Origin: Kalmusia sp. IMI 367209
Taxonomy: Eukaryota; Ascomycota; Dothideomycetes; Pleosporales; Didymosphaeriaceae
Reading direction: 5' to 3'
Assembly: GCA_027946365.1 (NCBI GenBank)
Contig: JAPEUQ010000001.1
Span: 930,001-994,000 of the forward strand
Length of the DNA stretch: 64,000 bases
Shown: one piece after another, positions 22,938 to 35,809 of the stretch
Layout: each line of letters opens with the position of its first letter
How positions within the stretch are numbered: the stretch's first letter is position 1
The notes under the pieces: generated by a model
Told to the model about the DNA's origin: nothing
The model's input: only the letters and a program-made list of their open reading frames with translations
The model's database searches: none
Position numbers and translations under genes: made by a program

Positions 22938-24723
22938 GTTTGTTGTAGTTTTTGTGCAACGAGTTTGATTGTCTTCCACAACTTGTGGGATTCTGGGGGG
23001 AAACGGGGGCTTAAATCTCAACGTAGGCTGAGGGTTCGTCATGAACCAAACGCAAAAGGCAACGGAATGAACATGCCAAGCGCGGTTTTGAGCCTCTTTC
23101 CAGCGGTCTGAGGGCCCCTGCCACCGGTTCGGCGCAGGCATTGCGGTTGTGTGGAGGCAATGCCGCTCAGCAGCGGTGTCGAGCAGGGCATCGATTCGCT
23201 AGGGGCCAGGAATCAACCACGCGGACCTCTGCGCAGCCCTCCAAGAGAGGTCTCACCCTGGCCGGCGATGACACTTTGGGGGTCGGTAGTGGCGGGGATT
23301 CCGTTGGCTGAGCGCTCGCGGGGGTCATTCGGATCGCTTCTCGGCGGTGTAGACTCTTGATCCCAGATGTTTGGTCACGAAGTCGTGGTCTGGGCGGCTG
23401 CGGAATAAGAGAAGCCTCTGCCCTCTTCGTTGCTGTTGACTCCTTAGTAGTCCACGTTCGTCCGCCTTCTTTAGTTCCGTCGCCGTCGGCGCCACCACCT
23501 CTTCGGCCCCCACCGATAATGCTCATGTTTCGCACCTCAACAAGCCTGCCTTATCGGACGAAGACAGTCACGGCATCACGTAGCTGCGCGCGCAATACCG
23601 TGATCAATCACCAGTACCCGGCCATCAGAGAAGTGACCGACGGTAGCCGGGTGCTTGAACCAGTCGAATGAGGTTCTTCGACAACACGCTATCCGTTGGA
23701 CATTCGACCGACCGTATGGACGACTCCGAAACCCGCCACAGAAGTTTTATGAGGTGTTCGTAGCCTCATGTACAACTGACAAAGGCTCCTGGCCTGAGGC
23801 AAGGAACTAGTGGAGGTGATGCATGAACCTGCCAGGGTGTGTTCAGCTTTCTAGCGCGGCGCTGCAGGTTCGCCAAAACGGGGCGCAGACAACCAGCCTG
23901 ACCGGTCACGGAAGATGCTCAGGCCTTCAGCCTTTTCGTGGTGGGTTGCTGCCTAAGCTGCGATCGCCGGCCATCGCCGCTGGAAGAGCTGAGTTTTAGA
24001 GGTGTCAAGGCGGGGTACCCCCAACTCGCATAGTGAGTGTCACTCTGTGCGCAATGTCAGTCAGCTCGTTGATAACCCAAAGGTCTTTGCACCGGCTTCT
24101 GACCTTCTTCTAAGGTTATGGTACCGTTGTTACCTTCCCTAGACGGCTCTCTCGCAATAGTACTGGCCGAGTCCATTGATGGCATTCGTGTGGGTGGACG
24201 AAGAGAATGCAACCCACATTGAGCGAGGAAGGCGAAGTATGATTGCGGTACCGTCGCACTAATGTGGTACACTGTGTTTGCTTAGGAGAGGTGCCGCAAC
24301 TTTGCTGGCTCGATAGAAATGAAGGTGCGACACGCCGAAGCCAAGTGTCAGTCCTCCCCGAGAAGGACGTGGAAAGCGTTCAGGTTTATGGGCTTCAAGG
24401 CCCTCGACCGGCACGGAACGTAGCTGCAGACACTTGTCGGCTTAGTTTGGCGGTGTGCATGCATGTTGGACAGACGTGCATAGTCGAGGCTCACGAGGGT
24501 AACCCGTTGCCGTTGGCAGCATCCGAATGGACGAGAGCCATGCACTACCATTCCATGATAGGCTGGAATAAGGAAGATGGACTTCTCGCCACGGGACGCT
24601 GCAGCGCAAAGTGAAGCTGCGCCTCAGCGCCTCACCGAGAGGTGCTGCTGAGATATAAGCCTGGAGCCACTTGCCGTGTTTCGTTTCTGCCGACAACTTC
24701 TCAAGCGCCGCATCTCGATTAGC
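22938..24723. other. divergent intergenic region
   Basis: About 1.8 kb between the starts of the retropepsin-like and DUF6594 genes. Several ORFs of 60-120 codons exist, but they use non-ATG starts or have Arg/Pro/Ser-rich composition typical of antisense frames. I see no conserved domain. Confidence 0.55.
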
Positions 24724-26145
24724 ATGAGCGTAGAATTGCAGACGCTGGACGAGCGTCCTTCAACTGAAGATGGACAATCCAGCCTCTCGCCGACGGCAAC
24801 AGCGGTGAACAGCCCGGCTACTCCCCATTTTCCGCAAGGCGCCGCACGATCCGACAGCTGTGTTTCCAGCTCGGACTCAAGCGATAGCGACGACGAAGAT
24901 GATGATGAGAGCGAAAACGGCAATCTGCCAAAAGATTCTATACAAGGTTGGCCTCAGTTGGCTCAACTGATGGCAAAGACACCGGACTTCGCAGCGTTTC
25001 CTCGATTTCGAGACCTGAACGTCAAAAGCCTGTTGTATTATCAGTGCGAATTGAACAGCCTTCAGGAGAAGCTTCACCGGCTAGAATATGCCGATAAAGC
25101 AAATGGCAAAGACTTTGCGACGGACGCAGATGAACTAATTGATGAAGGGACCGCATCGGAGCAATTCAGGACGATGCAGAAAATTAGGAAGGTCTTGAAA
25201 GAATACAGTACGTTGCAGTACCCTTTGAATCCTCTTTTATCTCATTAAATTGCATACTTTAGATCGCTGACAACAATATAGACAAGGCATTGCTGCAGTA
25301 CTCTCAGATATGTACCTTGCCAGATCCCGAGCCTTTCAACATGCACACGCTACGGAGATGGCTACGACACGAGCGATGCGGTGCCTTCAAAGTTCGAGAC
25401 CACAACGGCATCGTCACTACATGGGGCAAACTCCTCGACAACCCTGAAGATGAACGGGGAAGCCTCTGGTCCCAGTTCGGTAAATTGATCCGGAACTTGG
25501 TGTGGATGCGGCGACCGGAGAAGAGCGAGCTCGACCTGGCGCTCGCTGCACCTCAGACACAGGTAGACGGCTTGACGCACTGGGTTGCCTCCGAGTTGAT
25601 ACCCTTCCGTAGAGCATTGAAGAAGAAGCGGAAAGATCGAACGGCAAAGAAAGATATGGATGATGTGGAGCGGAATGCGCAGAAGAAACCCCAGGGAAAG
25701 GCTACGGCTCCTCAAGTGTCCTGGCCAAGGAAAGTGAAGAGAGAGGAGACGCTGGTATCCTGGTCAGAGAACAGCGCCTTGAGACTCACGTCCGGAATCT
25801 CCACCGTTGTAGCGTGTCTCCTGCCGGTCATTGCCATCTCCGTTCTTTCACAGCTCCAGGGCATGAAAGCTCTGCTCCTTTGCCTCGCGGGCTTTTCGCT
25901 CGTCTTTGCCGTGGGTTTGATTGCTTTGACACAAGGCACCAGTAAGAGAACCGAAATTTTTGGTGCAACTGCGGCGTATGTTCGTTCCCTCGCTAGGAAG
26001 TTGTCTTGTCCGCTAACATATACTCAGGTTCGCGGCTGTAATGGTGGTCTTCATTTCAATTCCTCCCGCGCCTATCATCATGATGCCTCCCGGCTCGCCT
26101 CTGCCGTCAGTGTCGCCGAGTCCAGTGGTGTCTTTATTACCGTAG
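24724..26145 (+). CDS. DUF6594 domain membrane protein
   Basis: Exons 24724..25207, 25282..25975, 26028..26145 (431 aa), with introns of 74 and 52 bp. The start is the ATG at 24724. A Ser/Asp/Glu-rich N-terminal tail leads into the hallmark block GWPQLAQLMAKTPDFAAFPRFRDLNVKSLL, then YYQCELNSLQEKLHRLE, both diagnostic of fungal DUF6594 proteins. The central part is charged and helical. The C-terminal third has closely spaced hydrophobic segments: ISTVVACLLPVIAISVL, ALLLCLAGFSLVFAVGLIAL and, after the last intron, FAAVMVVFISI, ending in a Pro/Ser-rich tail. DUF6594 proteins are abundant in plant-associated and soil ascomycetes; the biochemical role is not established. Likely a membrane protein with a cytoplasmic N-terminal region. 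Confidence 0.88.
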
Positions 26146-29071
26146 CGTGTTCATACAGGATGAAAAGCATATCCTTCTAGTAGCTTTGCATGTTCGTTTG
26201 ACTGGGATACCTAGAACGTATCAGCGCAGTGGGTCGGTGATGTAGTTAAGGTTAAAGGCTTCTTCGCGGCTTCCTGTCGCGGAGGGGGCCGTCACGAACG
26301 GTGCCCACCAATTTGTTCCTCTCACACTGCGACAGATATTGTAACCCCGCATCGAATATATCATGTATGACGATTGAATTCATGCATCATACACATGTAG
26401 CTCACGCACTGCAGACGTTCTGGTCGTGCCTGGAAATGCGCCCTTAGGGCTTCTCGAAGAGGCAGGTGCATCTGCGTGTGTTAATAAAGACTACAGAAAG
26501 CGATAAATGAAGACGGGAGCCAAGTGCCATCAAGGTGGTCTCAACCACGCATAAGGTTCGTATTCACATGCCATTACAGGGCGTGGTAACACGTTGCAGC
26601 TCGTGATACATAATACATGCAATGCACAGCATACAGCGTTGTATACGAAAAGCAATTTTGACTAGTGCTTGATAGCCTGGTGGTCTGCAAGGCTTCGCGA
26701 TGCTTTCTGTTCGATGTCCGAAAGTGGCAGATACGGCGGGTGGGCTGAGAGCGAAATGTAGAACCGGATATCGCAACGGGCGTCATGGGTAGCATCGGAG
26801 CCGGTGAAATGGTAATACGATGTGCCAAGCTTCGTATTTGTGCTTCCTTGTGAACGCTCGCGCACTGTGATGGCCTTTGATAATCGTTTCTTGTTGAATT
26901 GTATGCTCACATACTTTGAGTGAAGTGGAGCCATCTATCTGGCGTTACCACATTTCTAAATAAATAATAATTCTACAGACTATCTCCGTATGCTCAACGT
27001 ATCCTGTAGCAACTTGAACCACAGTACGTCATCAGACCTCTGCCCTGAATCTTTGCTTCGAGGCTGGTAGAGACAGCGAACCCAGCAAGATTGATGGCGA
27101 CAGGGTGCGTCGTATTGCCATTCCCTTGGATCCAGATAGTGGCATCCAGAATGTCAAGTTGCAGCAAGGCTAAACGTAATAACCGATGAAATCGGCTTGC
27201 ATGTGCTAATATTGGAGACGATTACAGAGGGGCTCTGCTCTCCTCACTCTCATCGGTGGAATCTCCAGCAAGGGTCAGCGACATCCGTAAGGGTGTCCTT
27301 GCACTTAGTCAGTCTCTGGGCGTTTCCATTGGTGTAGAATGGTACTATAAGCGACGTTGGTATACTCTATAGTGAGCACCGGATGACCGTTTGCTCTTTT
27401 TAGCAACGATTTCGAGCTTGGCCTTTTGGACGTTAAAGATGAATGATGTGAGAGCTGTGATACATGGTGGGAGATGAAAAACAGCCCCGCCAAAGGGATC
27501 GGCCCTGCCAAGTTTGTAGCGGCGGCTACCCTGCGCTTTCACTGCATGAGGCTGTAGCTGCAGAATACCACCACCACGACTACTACTACTACCACCACCT
27601 CTACGTCTAGTTGCCCTAGGGCCGTGTGCGTCACACGTATGCTCAACCTTGGGGTCGTTTTGGGGCCGTTGTGGGGGCAGCAATGCGGCTTCTCTCAGCT
27701 TGTCTGCACCCCTCCGGTTTCCTCGCTGCCGTAGAGGCGCACCGTTGCGATGCTGGGAGGCGGTCCAACGTCAGCTACTGTAGATGGTCTTGTGTCCGCG
27801 ATGTCGATTGGTGGGTGTGGAGGGCTCGGAGGTCAGTCGCGTGGTGGCCAGGGGTGGTTATCGCGGGACTGCTCTGTCGGGCCTGGGGAGAGACGGTTCG
27901 GGAATCAGGCGGTCCCTGAGGCGGGCTCTGGCTGCGCTGCTGCACGATGCTGGTCGATGATGTATTTCGGTAGACACCAACGTAAGATGGACGTTGTCGA
28001 GGAGCGGCGTCTGGCAATGCCCCATCGACCTCCCCTTTACAGCGCATAGGACCGGCGCTCGAATGAGGGCCGTCTACGTTGCGGGCGGGTTTTGAAACAG
28101 GCCGGAATCCACTCATAAGGGCGCCTCCTCAGCGCTTGGGAGAGTGCCATCGAGCCATTCAAGCGGGGTGCACGAAGCCTGCGCCGCAACGCTCCATCCG
28201 CCTGCAATCCGCCAACTCCTCGCACAGTCGACGCTCCAACACTCCAAAATATTCATCCACACGCTCATTTGTGCCCTTCGAACGCTGCGCTGCGCACACC
28301 CATCCGCCTCGCTGCTTCACGTGCGCCCTCTGCCGTCACAGGCTGTTATCCCACCCGCGCCGCTGCCCATTCCTGTTCTCGGCAAGCCTCATCGCACGCG
28401 CCATCTCCTCCACCACACACCTCGACAACCCCTCCGCCGTCGAGCATCCTGAAACCTCGTCGAGTCGCATCCTCCCCCCTCGCTGCGAGAGACGCCGTCG
28501 CCGCCAGCCCAGCCCGCTCGTCCGCGCCTTCCTCTCTCGCGCCTGCATCTGCACCTGCCCGCACCCGCACCTGCACCTTCTCGTTCCGCCGTGACTCGCG
28601 GCCGCCCACGTCACTTGATCGCCCGAGTGCCCAGGTGGCAGAGCGGCCTCGCCCACCTCTGCACGACGCTTGCACTGCTGCCATCGCCAGCGGCTTCGAG
28701 AATAGGGTGAACCGTGGGAGAGAGCCCGCCCGCGTTCTTCGGCTGACGGAAGCTAACCGCCTTGCTGGGACCAAGCACGAGGACCAAGCAAGCTCGACGT
28801 GCAACCTCAAGCCTCCACACCAAGCCCCTCGTCTTCGTCACGTCCGCCCCGAGCTGCACAGAAGCTAGAGCCGCCCGGCCCGCTTGCCATACTCCCACCG
28901 TCGCTGTGTCACGGGCCGCTGCCACCTCCGTCTCGCCTCTCCGTGGGGGCTGTTGCTGCTGTTGCTAGTCCCTCCTTCGTTCCAGAGCACTGGTTGAAAG
29001 CGCACCTCTCTGAAGAGACTCTCATGCAACATCTCGAATACGCCGACTCACCATCATCAAACCAGCCCAAC
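26146..29071. other. intergenic region and long MAPKK leader
   Basis: About 2.9 kb without a convincing gene. It includes a weak copy of the dispersed motif (26999-27024), an ACT/ACC trinucleotide patch (~27570-27603), and from ~28.1 kb a GC- and CT-rich stretch that is probably promoter plus 5' leader of the MAPKK gene. A 90-codon minus-strand ORF at 26662-26934 begins with ATG but matches nothing I know. Confidence 0.5.
26999..27024 (+). repeat. dispersed motif copy J (weak)
   Basis: GTATCCTGTAGCAACTTGAA matches the first half of the core and shares the variant CCTGTAG with copy F. Confidence 0.3.
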
Positions 29072-30614
29072 ATGTCCTCCCCCGCACCACTCCTACGACC
29101 GCCCATCCCAGGCGCCCGTTCTCAGAGCGGCAGCCGTACACCACGACTCGGCCTCTCCATACCCCCTTCCCCACACGCACGTCCTATTGTAAATGGCACA
29201 AGCGACGGCCAAAACCTCGCCAAACCCCCTCCTCCACGATTACACCTATCAACGCCCATGGGCACTAGTCACACCCCCAACGAAGGCCGTCCTCACCCCA
29301 GAGGCCTTCCACCACTACAGATCGGGACCGGCCTCTCAGCAGGAGGCTCAAGCGATGCCAGCGCACATTCAAGATCAGGGAGCTTTGGTGAGGTACAGGC
29401 AAATGGATCAGCATCTTCGTACTCGGGTGCCCTGGGCTTCCCAGGCCTCCAGAGGGGCTCGGATCCGATCTCAGCGATATCTCAGGGTGGCAGTGAGAGT
29501 GCTCCGTCAATGGAGAGGGAGAATAGCAGCCAGCCGTTGCCCGACTTGGAGCAGTTGGCTGCTGCCAAAGGTGCTCCGCTGGACGTGGAGGATTTGGAGG
29601 ATTTAGGATTCAAAGCTGCATCTGCAAAAGGAATGATTGAAGAGAAGGGTAGTCTTGGTGAGGGCGCTGGAGGCGCAGTGACCAAGTGCATACTGAAGGG
29701 CGGAAAGACCGTATTCGCTCTCAAGGTGCGTCTGGTCCATCTATCTTTTGTGCCTCTGCTGACTGTGTTTCAAGATTATCACGACGAATCCAGATCCGGA
29801 TGTCAAGAAGCAGATTATGCGCGAGCTAAATTTCAACAAGAATTGCGCCAGTGATCACATCTGTCGCTATTATGGTGCCTTCATAGATGACAGCACTGGG
29901 ACCATAAGTATTGCCATGGAGTTCTGCGAAGGTGGATCCTTGGATTCAGTTTACCGTGAAGTCAAGAAGTTGGGAGGGCGGACTGGCGAGAAAGTACTCG
30001 GAAAAGTGGCAGAGGGAGTTCTCCACGGTCTCACCTATCTCCACGATCATCGCATTATTCACCGAGATATTAAGCCGAGCAACATCCTACTCTGCCGAAA
30101 TGGCCAAGTGAAGTTGTGTGATTTCGGCGTGTCTGGTGAGTTTGGTACCAAGGGAGACGCCAACACCTTCATTGGAACGTCATATTACATGGCACCTGAG
30201 CGGATCACTGGTCAGAGCTACACCATCACCAGCGATGTGTGGAGCTTGGGTGTCACGTTGCTGGAGGTGGCGCAGCATCGATTCCCATTTCCTGCTGATG
30301 GCACGGAGATGAACCCCCGCGCTGGACTCATCGACCTGCTGACTTACATCGTGCGACAACCAATCCCAAAGTTAAAGGATGAACCGGAGAATGGTATCAG
30401 ATGGTCCGAGAATTTCAAATATTTCATCGAATGCTGGTAGGTGCAATATGTATCACACTAGGGGCATATGCTAACTTTGCAAAGTCTTGAAAAGGAACCT
30501 CCCAGACGAGCATCACCCTGGCGCATGCTTGAACATCCTTGGATGCTCGAGATGAAGACGAAGAAAGTCAACATGGGTCATTTCCTCAAGCAGGTGTGGG
30601 ATTGGAAAGACTAA
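29072..30614 (+). CDS. MAP kinase kinase of the cell-wall-integrity pathway (Mkk1/Mkk2 type)
   Basis: Exons 29072..29725, 29775..30436, 30485..30614 (481 aa), introns of 49 and 48 bp. I chose the ATG opening [20 protein letters not shown] because it is the typical start of this family; an in-frame ATG at 29024 could add 16 residues. A Ser/Pro-rich N-terminal region is followed by the kinase domain: [16 protein letters not shown] (P-loop region), ALKIITTN (lysine), [13 protein letters not shown] (catalytic loop), [10 protein letters not shown] (Mg2+ loop), [14 protein letters not shown] (activation segment) and [20 protein letters not shown]. The family phosphorylates the Slt2/MpkA-type MAPK downstream of Bck1, controlling wall integrity. 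The end, [13 protein letters not shown], is the usual C-terminus. Confidence 0.96.
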
Positions 30615-31381
30615 TTCATTTCGTTTCAGCGATTTCGGTTCAGCGAGCGACTCTTCTCTGCAGCAACGTTCTACTCAATTTCTGGAACCATACCTAGGGT
30701 CGTGTGCTGGACATAGACTACGGGACGACGGCATCATTTAGGATATATTGACGGGAACTGTGGGGGAAAGCATCATCTTTGGTATGCATGGGAGGTTTGA
30801 CACGGAGTTCCAATGCGGAATAATGAATTGTTCACGGTCATGGAACGAGAATGTAGGATTGGGGATGATTTCGAGCATGGCTGATCAAAACACGAATCAC
30901 CATAACATGGCATCGGCGGGCGTTACATTTTGACCTGTTGTGCACGCTAGCATATTCTGGGATGCAGGATACAGTAAACCACAAGATACCAATGCAAGGG
31001 TAACATTAAACAAGCAATATATGTAGAAATCCCCATTATCTTGTTGACTAGTGCAAGAGAACATATGTGATATTCTCTCTGAACCTGGACTATTTTGGCG
31101 CCTCGCGGAAAAATAGTCGGCCCGCATCTTTTTCCGATGCGCCCAATGCCTCTCGGAATTGAGTCAGAAGAGATTCACTGAGTTAACATTGGTTCTTCGC
31201 CGCAGAACATTCTGCCGAGTCAATCTTAGCTTCTACAGCTTCTTTTACAACTCACCCTATTAAAATAAGTAAAATACTTCGCGAGCGCCCTCTCTGAGCT
31301 CGTCGCAACGTGCTCAGTTGCCCCACCACGCCGCATCCATCACCCTTCTGTAGCCCCGCTCAAGGACGATAAAGGCCCACC
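30615..31381. other. intergenic, FRS1 promoter
   Basis: 767 bp between MAPKK and Phe-tRNA synthetase beta, both on the plus strand. It contains the MAPKK terminator and the FRS1 promoter; no gene is seen. Confidence 0.6.
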
Positions 31382-33412
31382 ATGCCTACCATCACGGTAG
31401 ACAAGGCAGCTCTCTTCAAAGAGCTCGGGAGAGAATACACAACAGAAGAGTTCGACGAGCTATGTTTCGAATTCGGAATCGAACTTGACGAGGACACGAG
31501 CCAGAGTACGAAGCCAGAGGACCAAGCGCAGCCACCACAACTCAAGATCGAGATACCCGCGAACCGATATGATATGCTATGTTTCGAGGGTATCGCGCTG
31601 AATCTGAGAGTCTTCTTGGAGAAGCAGCAGCTGCCGAAGTGGGTTCTTAACCCACCTGCGTCTGGGGAGCTAGAGACGCTCACGGTCAAGGAGGAGGTGG
31701 GTTGATGGCTTCCGTTTCGAGGGACGGAATAGAAATGCTGACCTCGTGCTAGACTACGAAGATTCGGCCACTGATCTCTGGTGTCGTGCTGCGGAACATC
31801 AAGTTCACCCAAGAGCGTTATGACTCCTTCATCGCGTTGCAGGACAAGCTCCACCAGAACCTGGCACGACAGAGAACATTGGTATCTATAGGGACGCATG
31901 ATCTAGATAGTATGATCGCATACAAGGGAAAAAGGAACGAGCATGGCTGACAACTGGCAGCAATCAAGGGCCCCTTCACGTATGAAGCTCTCCCACCTGA
32001 GCAGATTGAGTTCGTCCCTCTAAACCAGACAAAGAAGCTAAATGGGAAGGAGCTCATGGAGTTTTATGATGTATGGTTTTACTTGCTCGCCTGTCTGACC
32101 TTACTGACACAGAGTAGAAAGACAAGCATCTCGGTCGCTACCTGCACATCATCAGAGACTCGCCCGTCTACCCCGTAATATACGATTCCAACCGCACTGT
32201 CCTCTCGCTGCCGCCAATAATCAACGGAAATCACAGCAAAATCACTCTCGAAACGAAGAACGTATTGATTGAAATCACGGCGCTAGACAAGACGAAAGTC
32301 GAGATTGTCAACCACATATTAGTTGCCATGTTTGCTGGATATGCAGACTCGATAGAGCCGATCAAGATCATCTCACCGCATAACAACGAATCAAGGGAAG
32401 CACCAGACCTCACACCACGGCCGATGCAGGCCGAAGTCGATTACCTGAATCAGGTAACCGGCCTTGAGCTATCGCCAGAGGAGATCGCAAAGCTTTTGGC
32501 CCGCATGGGCTATGAAGTAAAACCCTCAAACTCGGATAAGAACCTACTTGATGTGGCCCTTCCTATCACTAGAGCAGATGTCCTTCACCAGGCCGATATC
32601 ATGGAGGACTATGCCATTGCATATGGCTTCAACAAACTACCTCGGCACTACCCTAACAAGTCATCTGCGGTCGCGGCGCCACTGCCTATTAACAAGCTTG
32701 CCGATATAGTTCGTGTAGAATCGGCATCGGCGGGATGGACAGAGACCATGCCTCTCATTCTCTGCTCGCACGAAGAAAACTTTGCCTGGCTTAACCGAAA
32801 AGATGATGGCAAGACTGCGATCAAGCTCGCCAATCCTAAAACTGCAGAATACCAACTTGTCCGAACATCATTGCTTCCGGGGCTTCTCAAGACAATCAAC
32901 TCGAATAGGCATCACGCTGTGCCCATCAAGGTCTTCGAAGTGAGCGACGTTGGCTTCATAGACCTATCACAGGAGAGGAAGACACGCAATGAGCGACATT
33001 TTGCAGCAGCTATCATGGGAAAGACGAGTGGCTTCGAGCAGGTGCACGGTTTGTTGGATAGACTCATGTTGATGCTCAGGTCTGTTTTCATCACACGGGA
33101 AGACGGCTTGAAGAACTCTAAGCTCGGCGGGTACTGGATTGAGGAGGTCGATGGTAAGCTACTACAATCAGGGATAGAAGACTACATGACTAACACAAGC
33201 AGACCCAACCTTCTTGAAGGGCCACTCAGCTGCCATCAAACTCAACATCGATGGCAAGAACCACACTATTGGCGTCTTTGGTATCCTGCATCCTTCGGTA
33301 TTGCAGAAATTCGAGCTGCCGTAAGTCTGCCTTATTTGGTGTTCGCTTTACACTAACAAATTCCAGATACCCTGTCAGCACGATCGAGTTCAATCTTGAA
33401 GTTTTCTTGTAG
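31382..33412 (+). CDS. FRS1: cytosolic phenylalanyl-tRNA synthetase beta subunit
   Basis: Six exons: 31382..31696, 31753..31909, 31961..32070, 32118..33153, 33203..33320, 33367..33412 (593 aa, same size as the yeast subunit), with introns of 46-56 bp. Diagnostic blocks in order: [65 protein letters not shown]; the B5 domain with [39 protein letters not shown]; and the C-terminal core VFEVSDVGF to [11 protein letters not shown]. It pairs with the alpha subunit (not in this window) as an alpha2beta2 enzyme that charges tRNA-Phe in the cytosol. Its 3' end faces that of the aldoxime dehydratase, 133 bp away. Confidence 0.97.
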
Positions 33413-33545
33413 AAAGAGCCGGAGATTAGCTATATGCACCGCAGCACCGGTGAGTTTCACGTAAGATAGAGATACCTCGGCCGTTTGTACGAAAAAATAA
33501 AAGCCGACAATGATCTCGGCAATTCCAACAACACTTATCACGTTC

Positions 33546-34638
33546 TCATTGGACTTCTAAGCTCTGAACATGAAGCTCTGAAGTCCCCATAACTCCCGTG
33601 CCAGCCCTACAATTCACGTACTCCCACCTCGCATCCCCTTCCTTTATGACGCTGACCTCATGCCACGTTCTGAGCATTCTTTTATCTGGAAACGCCTTGT
33701 AGTGCGCCATCGCACCCCGCCATATCTTCAAGTGGGAGGCATGCGTTTTCGACCATTTTTCCAGGTCCTCCAGGTTATTGAAGAATCCCGCGCCGCACGT
33801 CTCCTTGCATTCTGCTCCCCCGTGCATCTTCGCGTCGCTGTCGAGGTTTCGCAGATATCGCACACCCATACACCCCGTCTCCTTCTTATTTTCATTCAAA
33901 TACTGCAAGCCAGCGCGGAGCGTAGGCTCCAGCTTCTCCTCGTACGCGATTTTCTCTTCATTTCCGCAATTTTCCCACCATTGCCCTGAGCGGATGTGCA
34001 CTATGTTCTCAGCATTCGTGCCTGCCAGATACTCTCCGACCCCTTTGGGCCGGCAGGCTAGGCTAGAAGCGTTCGATGGTCGGGGGAAATAGATCATGGG
34101 CGGAATCCGGGATGCGATCTCTTGCAGCGCCCCAGTACGTCGCTAGCTCGTGTTCTACCACAGAGGTATCGGGTAAGCGGGCGAGACCAGGGAGGTAATC
34201 CTGGCCCGAGTAGTTTGTCTCGAGGCGGGAGACGGGTGTGCTGAATGTTTCGAGGTAGAGGCCTACATCACTTCTTCCTTCTCCTAGTGCGCTGTGGATG
34301 GATTTGAGGTTGAGCGTGGAGAGGGCATGCTTGTATTGTGCTGTGGAGGCCCAGTAGCATACCCACATTGTTGTGCCTGCGTCTTCGTCTCCTGAACGGT
34401 CAATGAGCGTGAAGGTTTCGTGAGCCGCTGGGCCGGAGGCGGAATTCAGCCATTGGTATACTGCGCGGCTTGCTTGATGAATTGCTTGTGAGGCTGCATC
34501 GGATGAAGAGTGCTGTTGGATGCCGAGGTAGAGGGTGTGGATATGGGTCGTTGTGGGTGGGAGATTGAGCGTGTAACGTGGGACAGGGAGGCGGTGGTTT
34601 GGGGGTTTGCGGAGGGGGTAGATGCGCGGGCAAGACAT
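33546..34638 (-). CDS. phenylacetaldoxime dehydratase-like haem protein, one-base frameshift
   Basis: Minus strand, ATG 34638 to the stop at 33546, no introns, ~363 aa if the shift is ignored. The first frame (MSCPRIYPLRKPPNHRLP, TMWVCYWAST, YWGAARDRIPDSAHDLF) continues in another frame with NIVHIRSGQWWENC, EEKLEPTLRAGLQYLNENK, GFFNNLEDLEKWSKTHASHL and RTWHEVSVIKEGDARWEYVN. Together they make a full-length member of the haem-containing dehydratase family (OxdB-like), which turns aldoximes into nitriles. The frames meet in a run of five C on this strand (G run 34082-34086 on plus); one base fewer restores continuity, and the total length (1093 nt) is one over a multiple of three. No GT-AG intron fits. 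Either an assembly error or a recently broken gene. Confidence 0.82.
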
Positions 34639-34700
34639 TGGAATGGGTGGGAATGTGGTCGATTACGAAACAAAAGATGGCGCTTTCTTTGTGTGCCTTG

Positions 34701-34730
34701 TGTATCCTGTAGTAACTCGGCTTACGATTC
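34701..34730 (+). repeat. dispersed motif copy F
   Basis: TATCCTGTAGTAACTCGGCT, continuing TACGATTC, close to the core at both ends. Confidence 0.45.
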
Positions 34731-35011
34731 AGTCTCCAAACCCGGTGGCTTAGTGCTGTCGTGATGGACGCGTGTGTTGGTGTAAAAGAGGAAGATTTGA
34801 GAGAGGTTTGTGTAGTGAAGCGGAGACGGTTTTTTGGAGCGTTTACAATTGAAGAGTGTTAGAATTCTTGTGGATGTAAGTTTGATTAAGTAAGAGTGGT
34901 GTTAGGAGATACGAGACTACTTGTAGGGGACGAAGGAACGATATATCAATAGAGATCAATTTTAGCACGAGGTCGTTCTATATGTTGACCATATGTTGCT
35001 GCTACCGTAAG

Positions 35012-35034
35012 TACTCTGGGGTCACTCCGCTTCC
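35012..35034 (+). repeat. dispersed motif copy G
   Basis: TACTCTGGGGTCACTCCGCT, a diverged copy in the same orientation as copy F. Confidence 0.35.
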
Positions 35035-35809
35035 GCCGTATACACGCTAATACTCTCAAGCTCTAGCTAGTGCGGGGTAGGGGTGGAAAGATGGTGGTTT
35101 GGCGGGCATTTCCGGTATCTGAACTGGGGCCGAGGTTAGTCATCTCTGTTCCTCGTCTTTGCGCAAATCGACACGACGCTTCTTATTGAACATTGTTTCA
35201 CAGTCATCCACATGTCTGGAACTATGAAATTATCTTTTGGTTTTTTTGGGCCGTACCGATTCTTGCTTGTGACGTACTCAAGCCGTCAAATAACGTGAGC
35301 GATGAATGGCAAGCTGGGACCAGCTCTGCGATCTTTCGTTGTTACTATAGCACGCGATGTGACACATCTGACAGCTACATAAAGTTGAAAACACGAAACT
35401 ATGCTTCCTCTTATATTTAGATAATAAGAAGGCTAGAATTTAGTGACGACAATCAGGAATTACGCCACGGTCTGTATTATCCCGAGGCATGGTGCATATG
35501 CACACGAAAGTCGTATGCAAACATTTTTCTCAGATGGTAGCTTGCTGAAAACAGGCCTCAAGTGTGGTAATTCGAACTCACATTAGCCTGGATTTTCAAG
35601 GCGACTAATTGTTGATGTTCCCTTACCTACGCGCCCGAAGTGTTCCCCTGCATGCGGCACAGTAACCTAGCACCAATCATGGCACTGACCACACACATCA
35701 AATAGACCTCCCAACTTTCTTGCATGTTTCATACTAAATATCTCGGATACGGTGAGGATTATAAAGTGGACCTCATCGGCATCTGATCGAGCTCAAAGCA
35801 AACGTCATC

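Larger units (their letters stand above)
34639..35809. other. intergenic region upstream of the NOV-like gene
   Basis: 1.17 kb, AT-rich, between divergent starts of the aldoxime dehydratase and the NOV-like gene. It holds two same-strand copies of the dispersed motif (34701-34730 and 35012-35034), 311 bp apart. No gene is seen. Confidence 0.55.

Noticed and set aside
24243..24614. 123-codon plus-strand ORF before the DUF6594 gene
   Set aside because: Starts with TTG, no domain, lies in the promoter region.
26662..26934. 90-codon minus-strand ORF with an ATG start
   Set aside because: No signal peptide, no domain and no second exon found; could be real but nothing beyond the open frame supports it.
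28336..28810. Long Arg/Ala-rich minus-strand ORF upstream of the MAPKK
   Set aside because: GC-rich antisense to the MAPKK leader; composition is typical of shadow frames.
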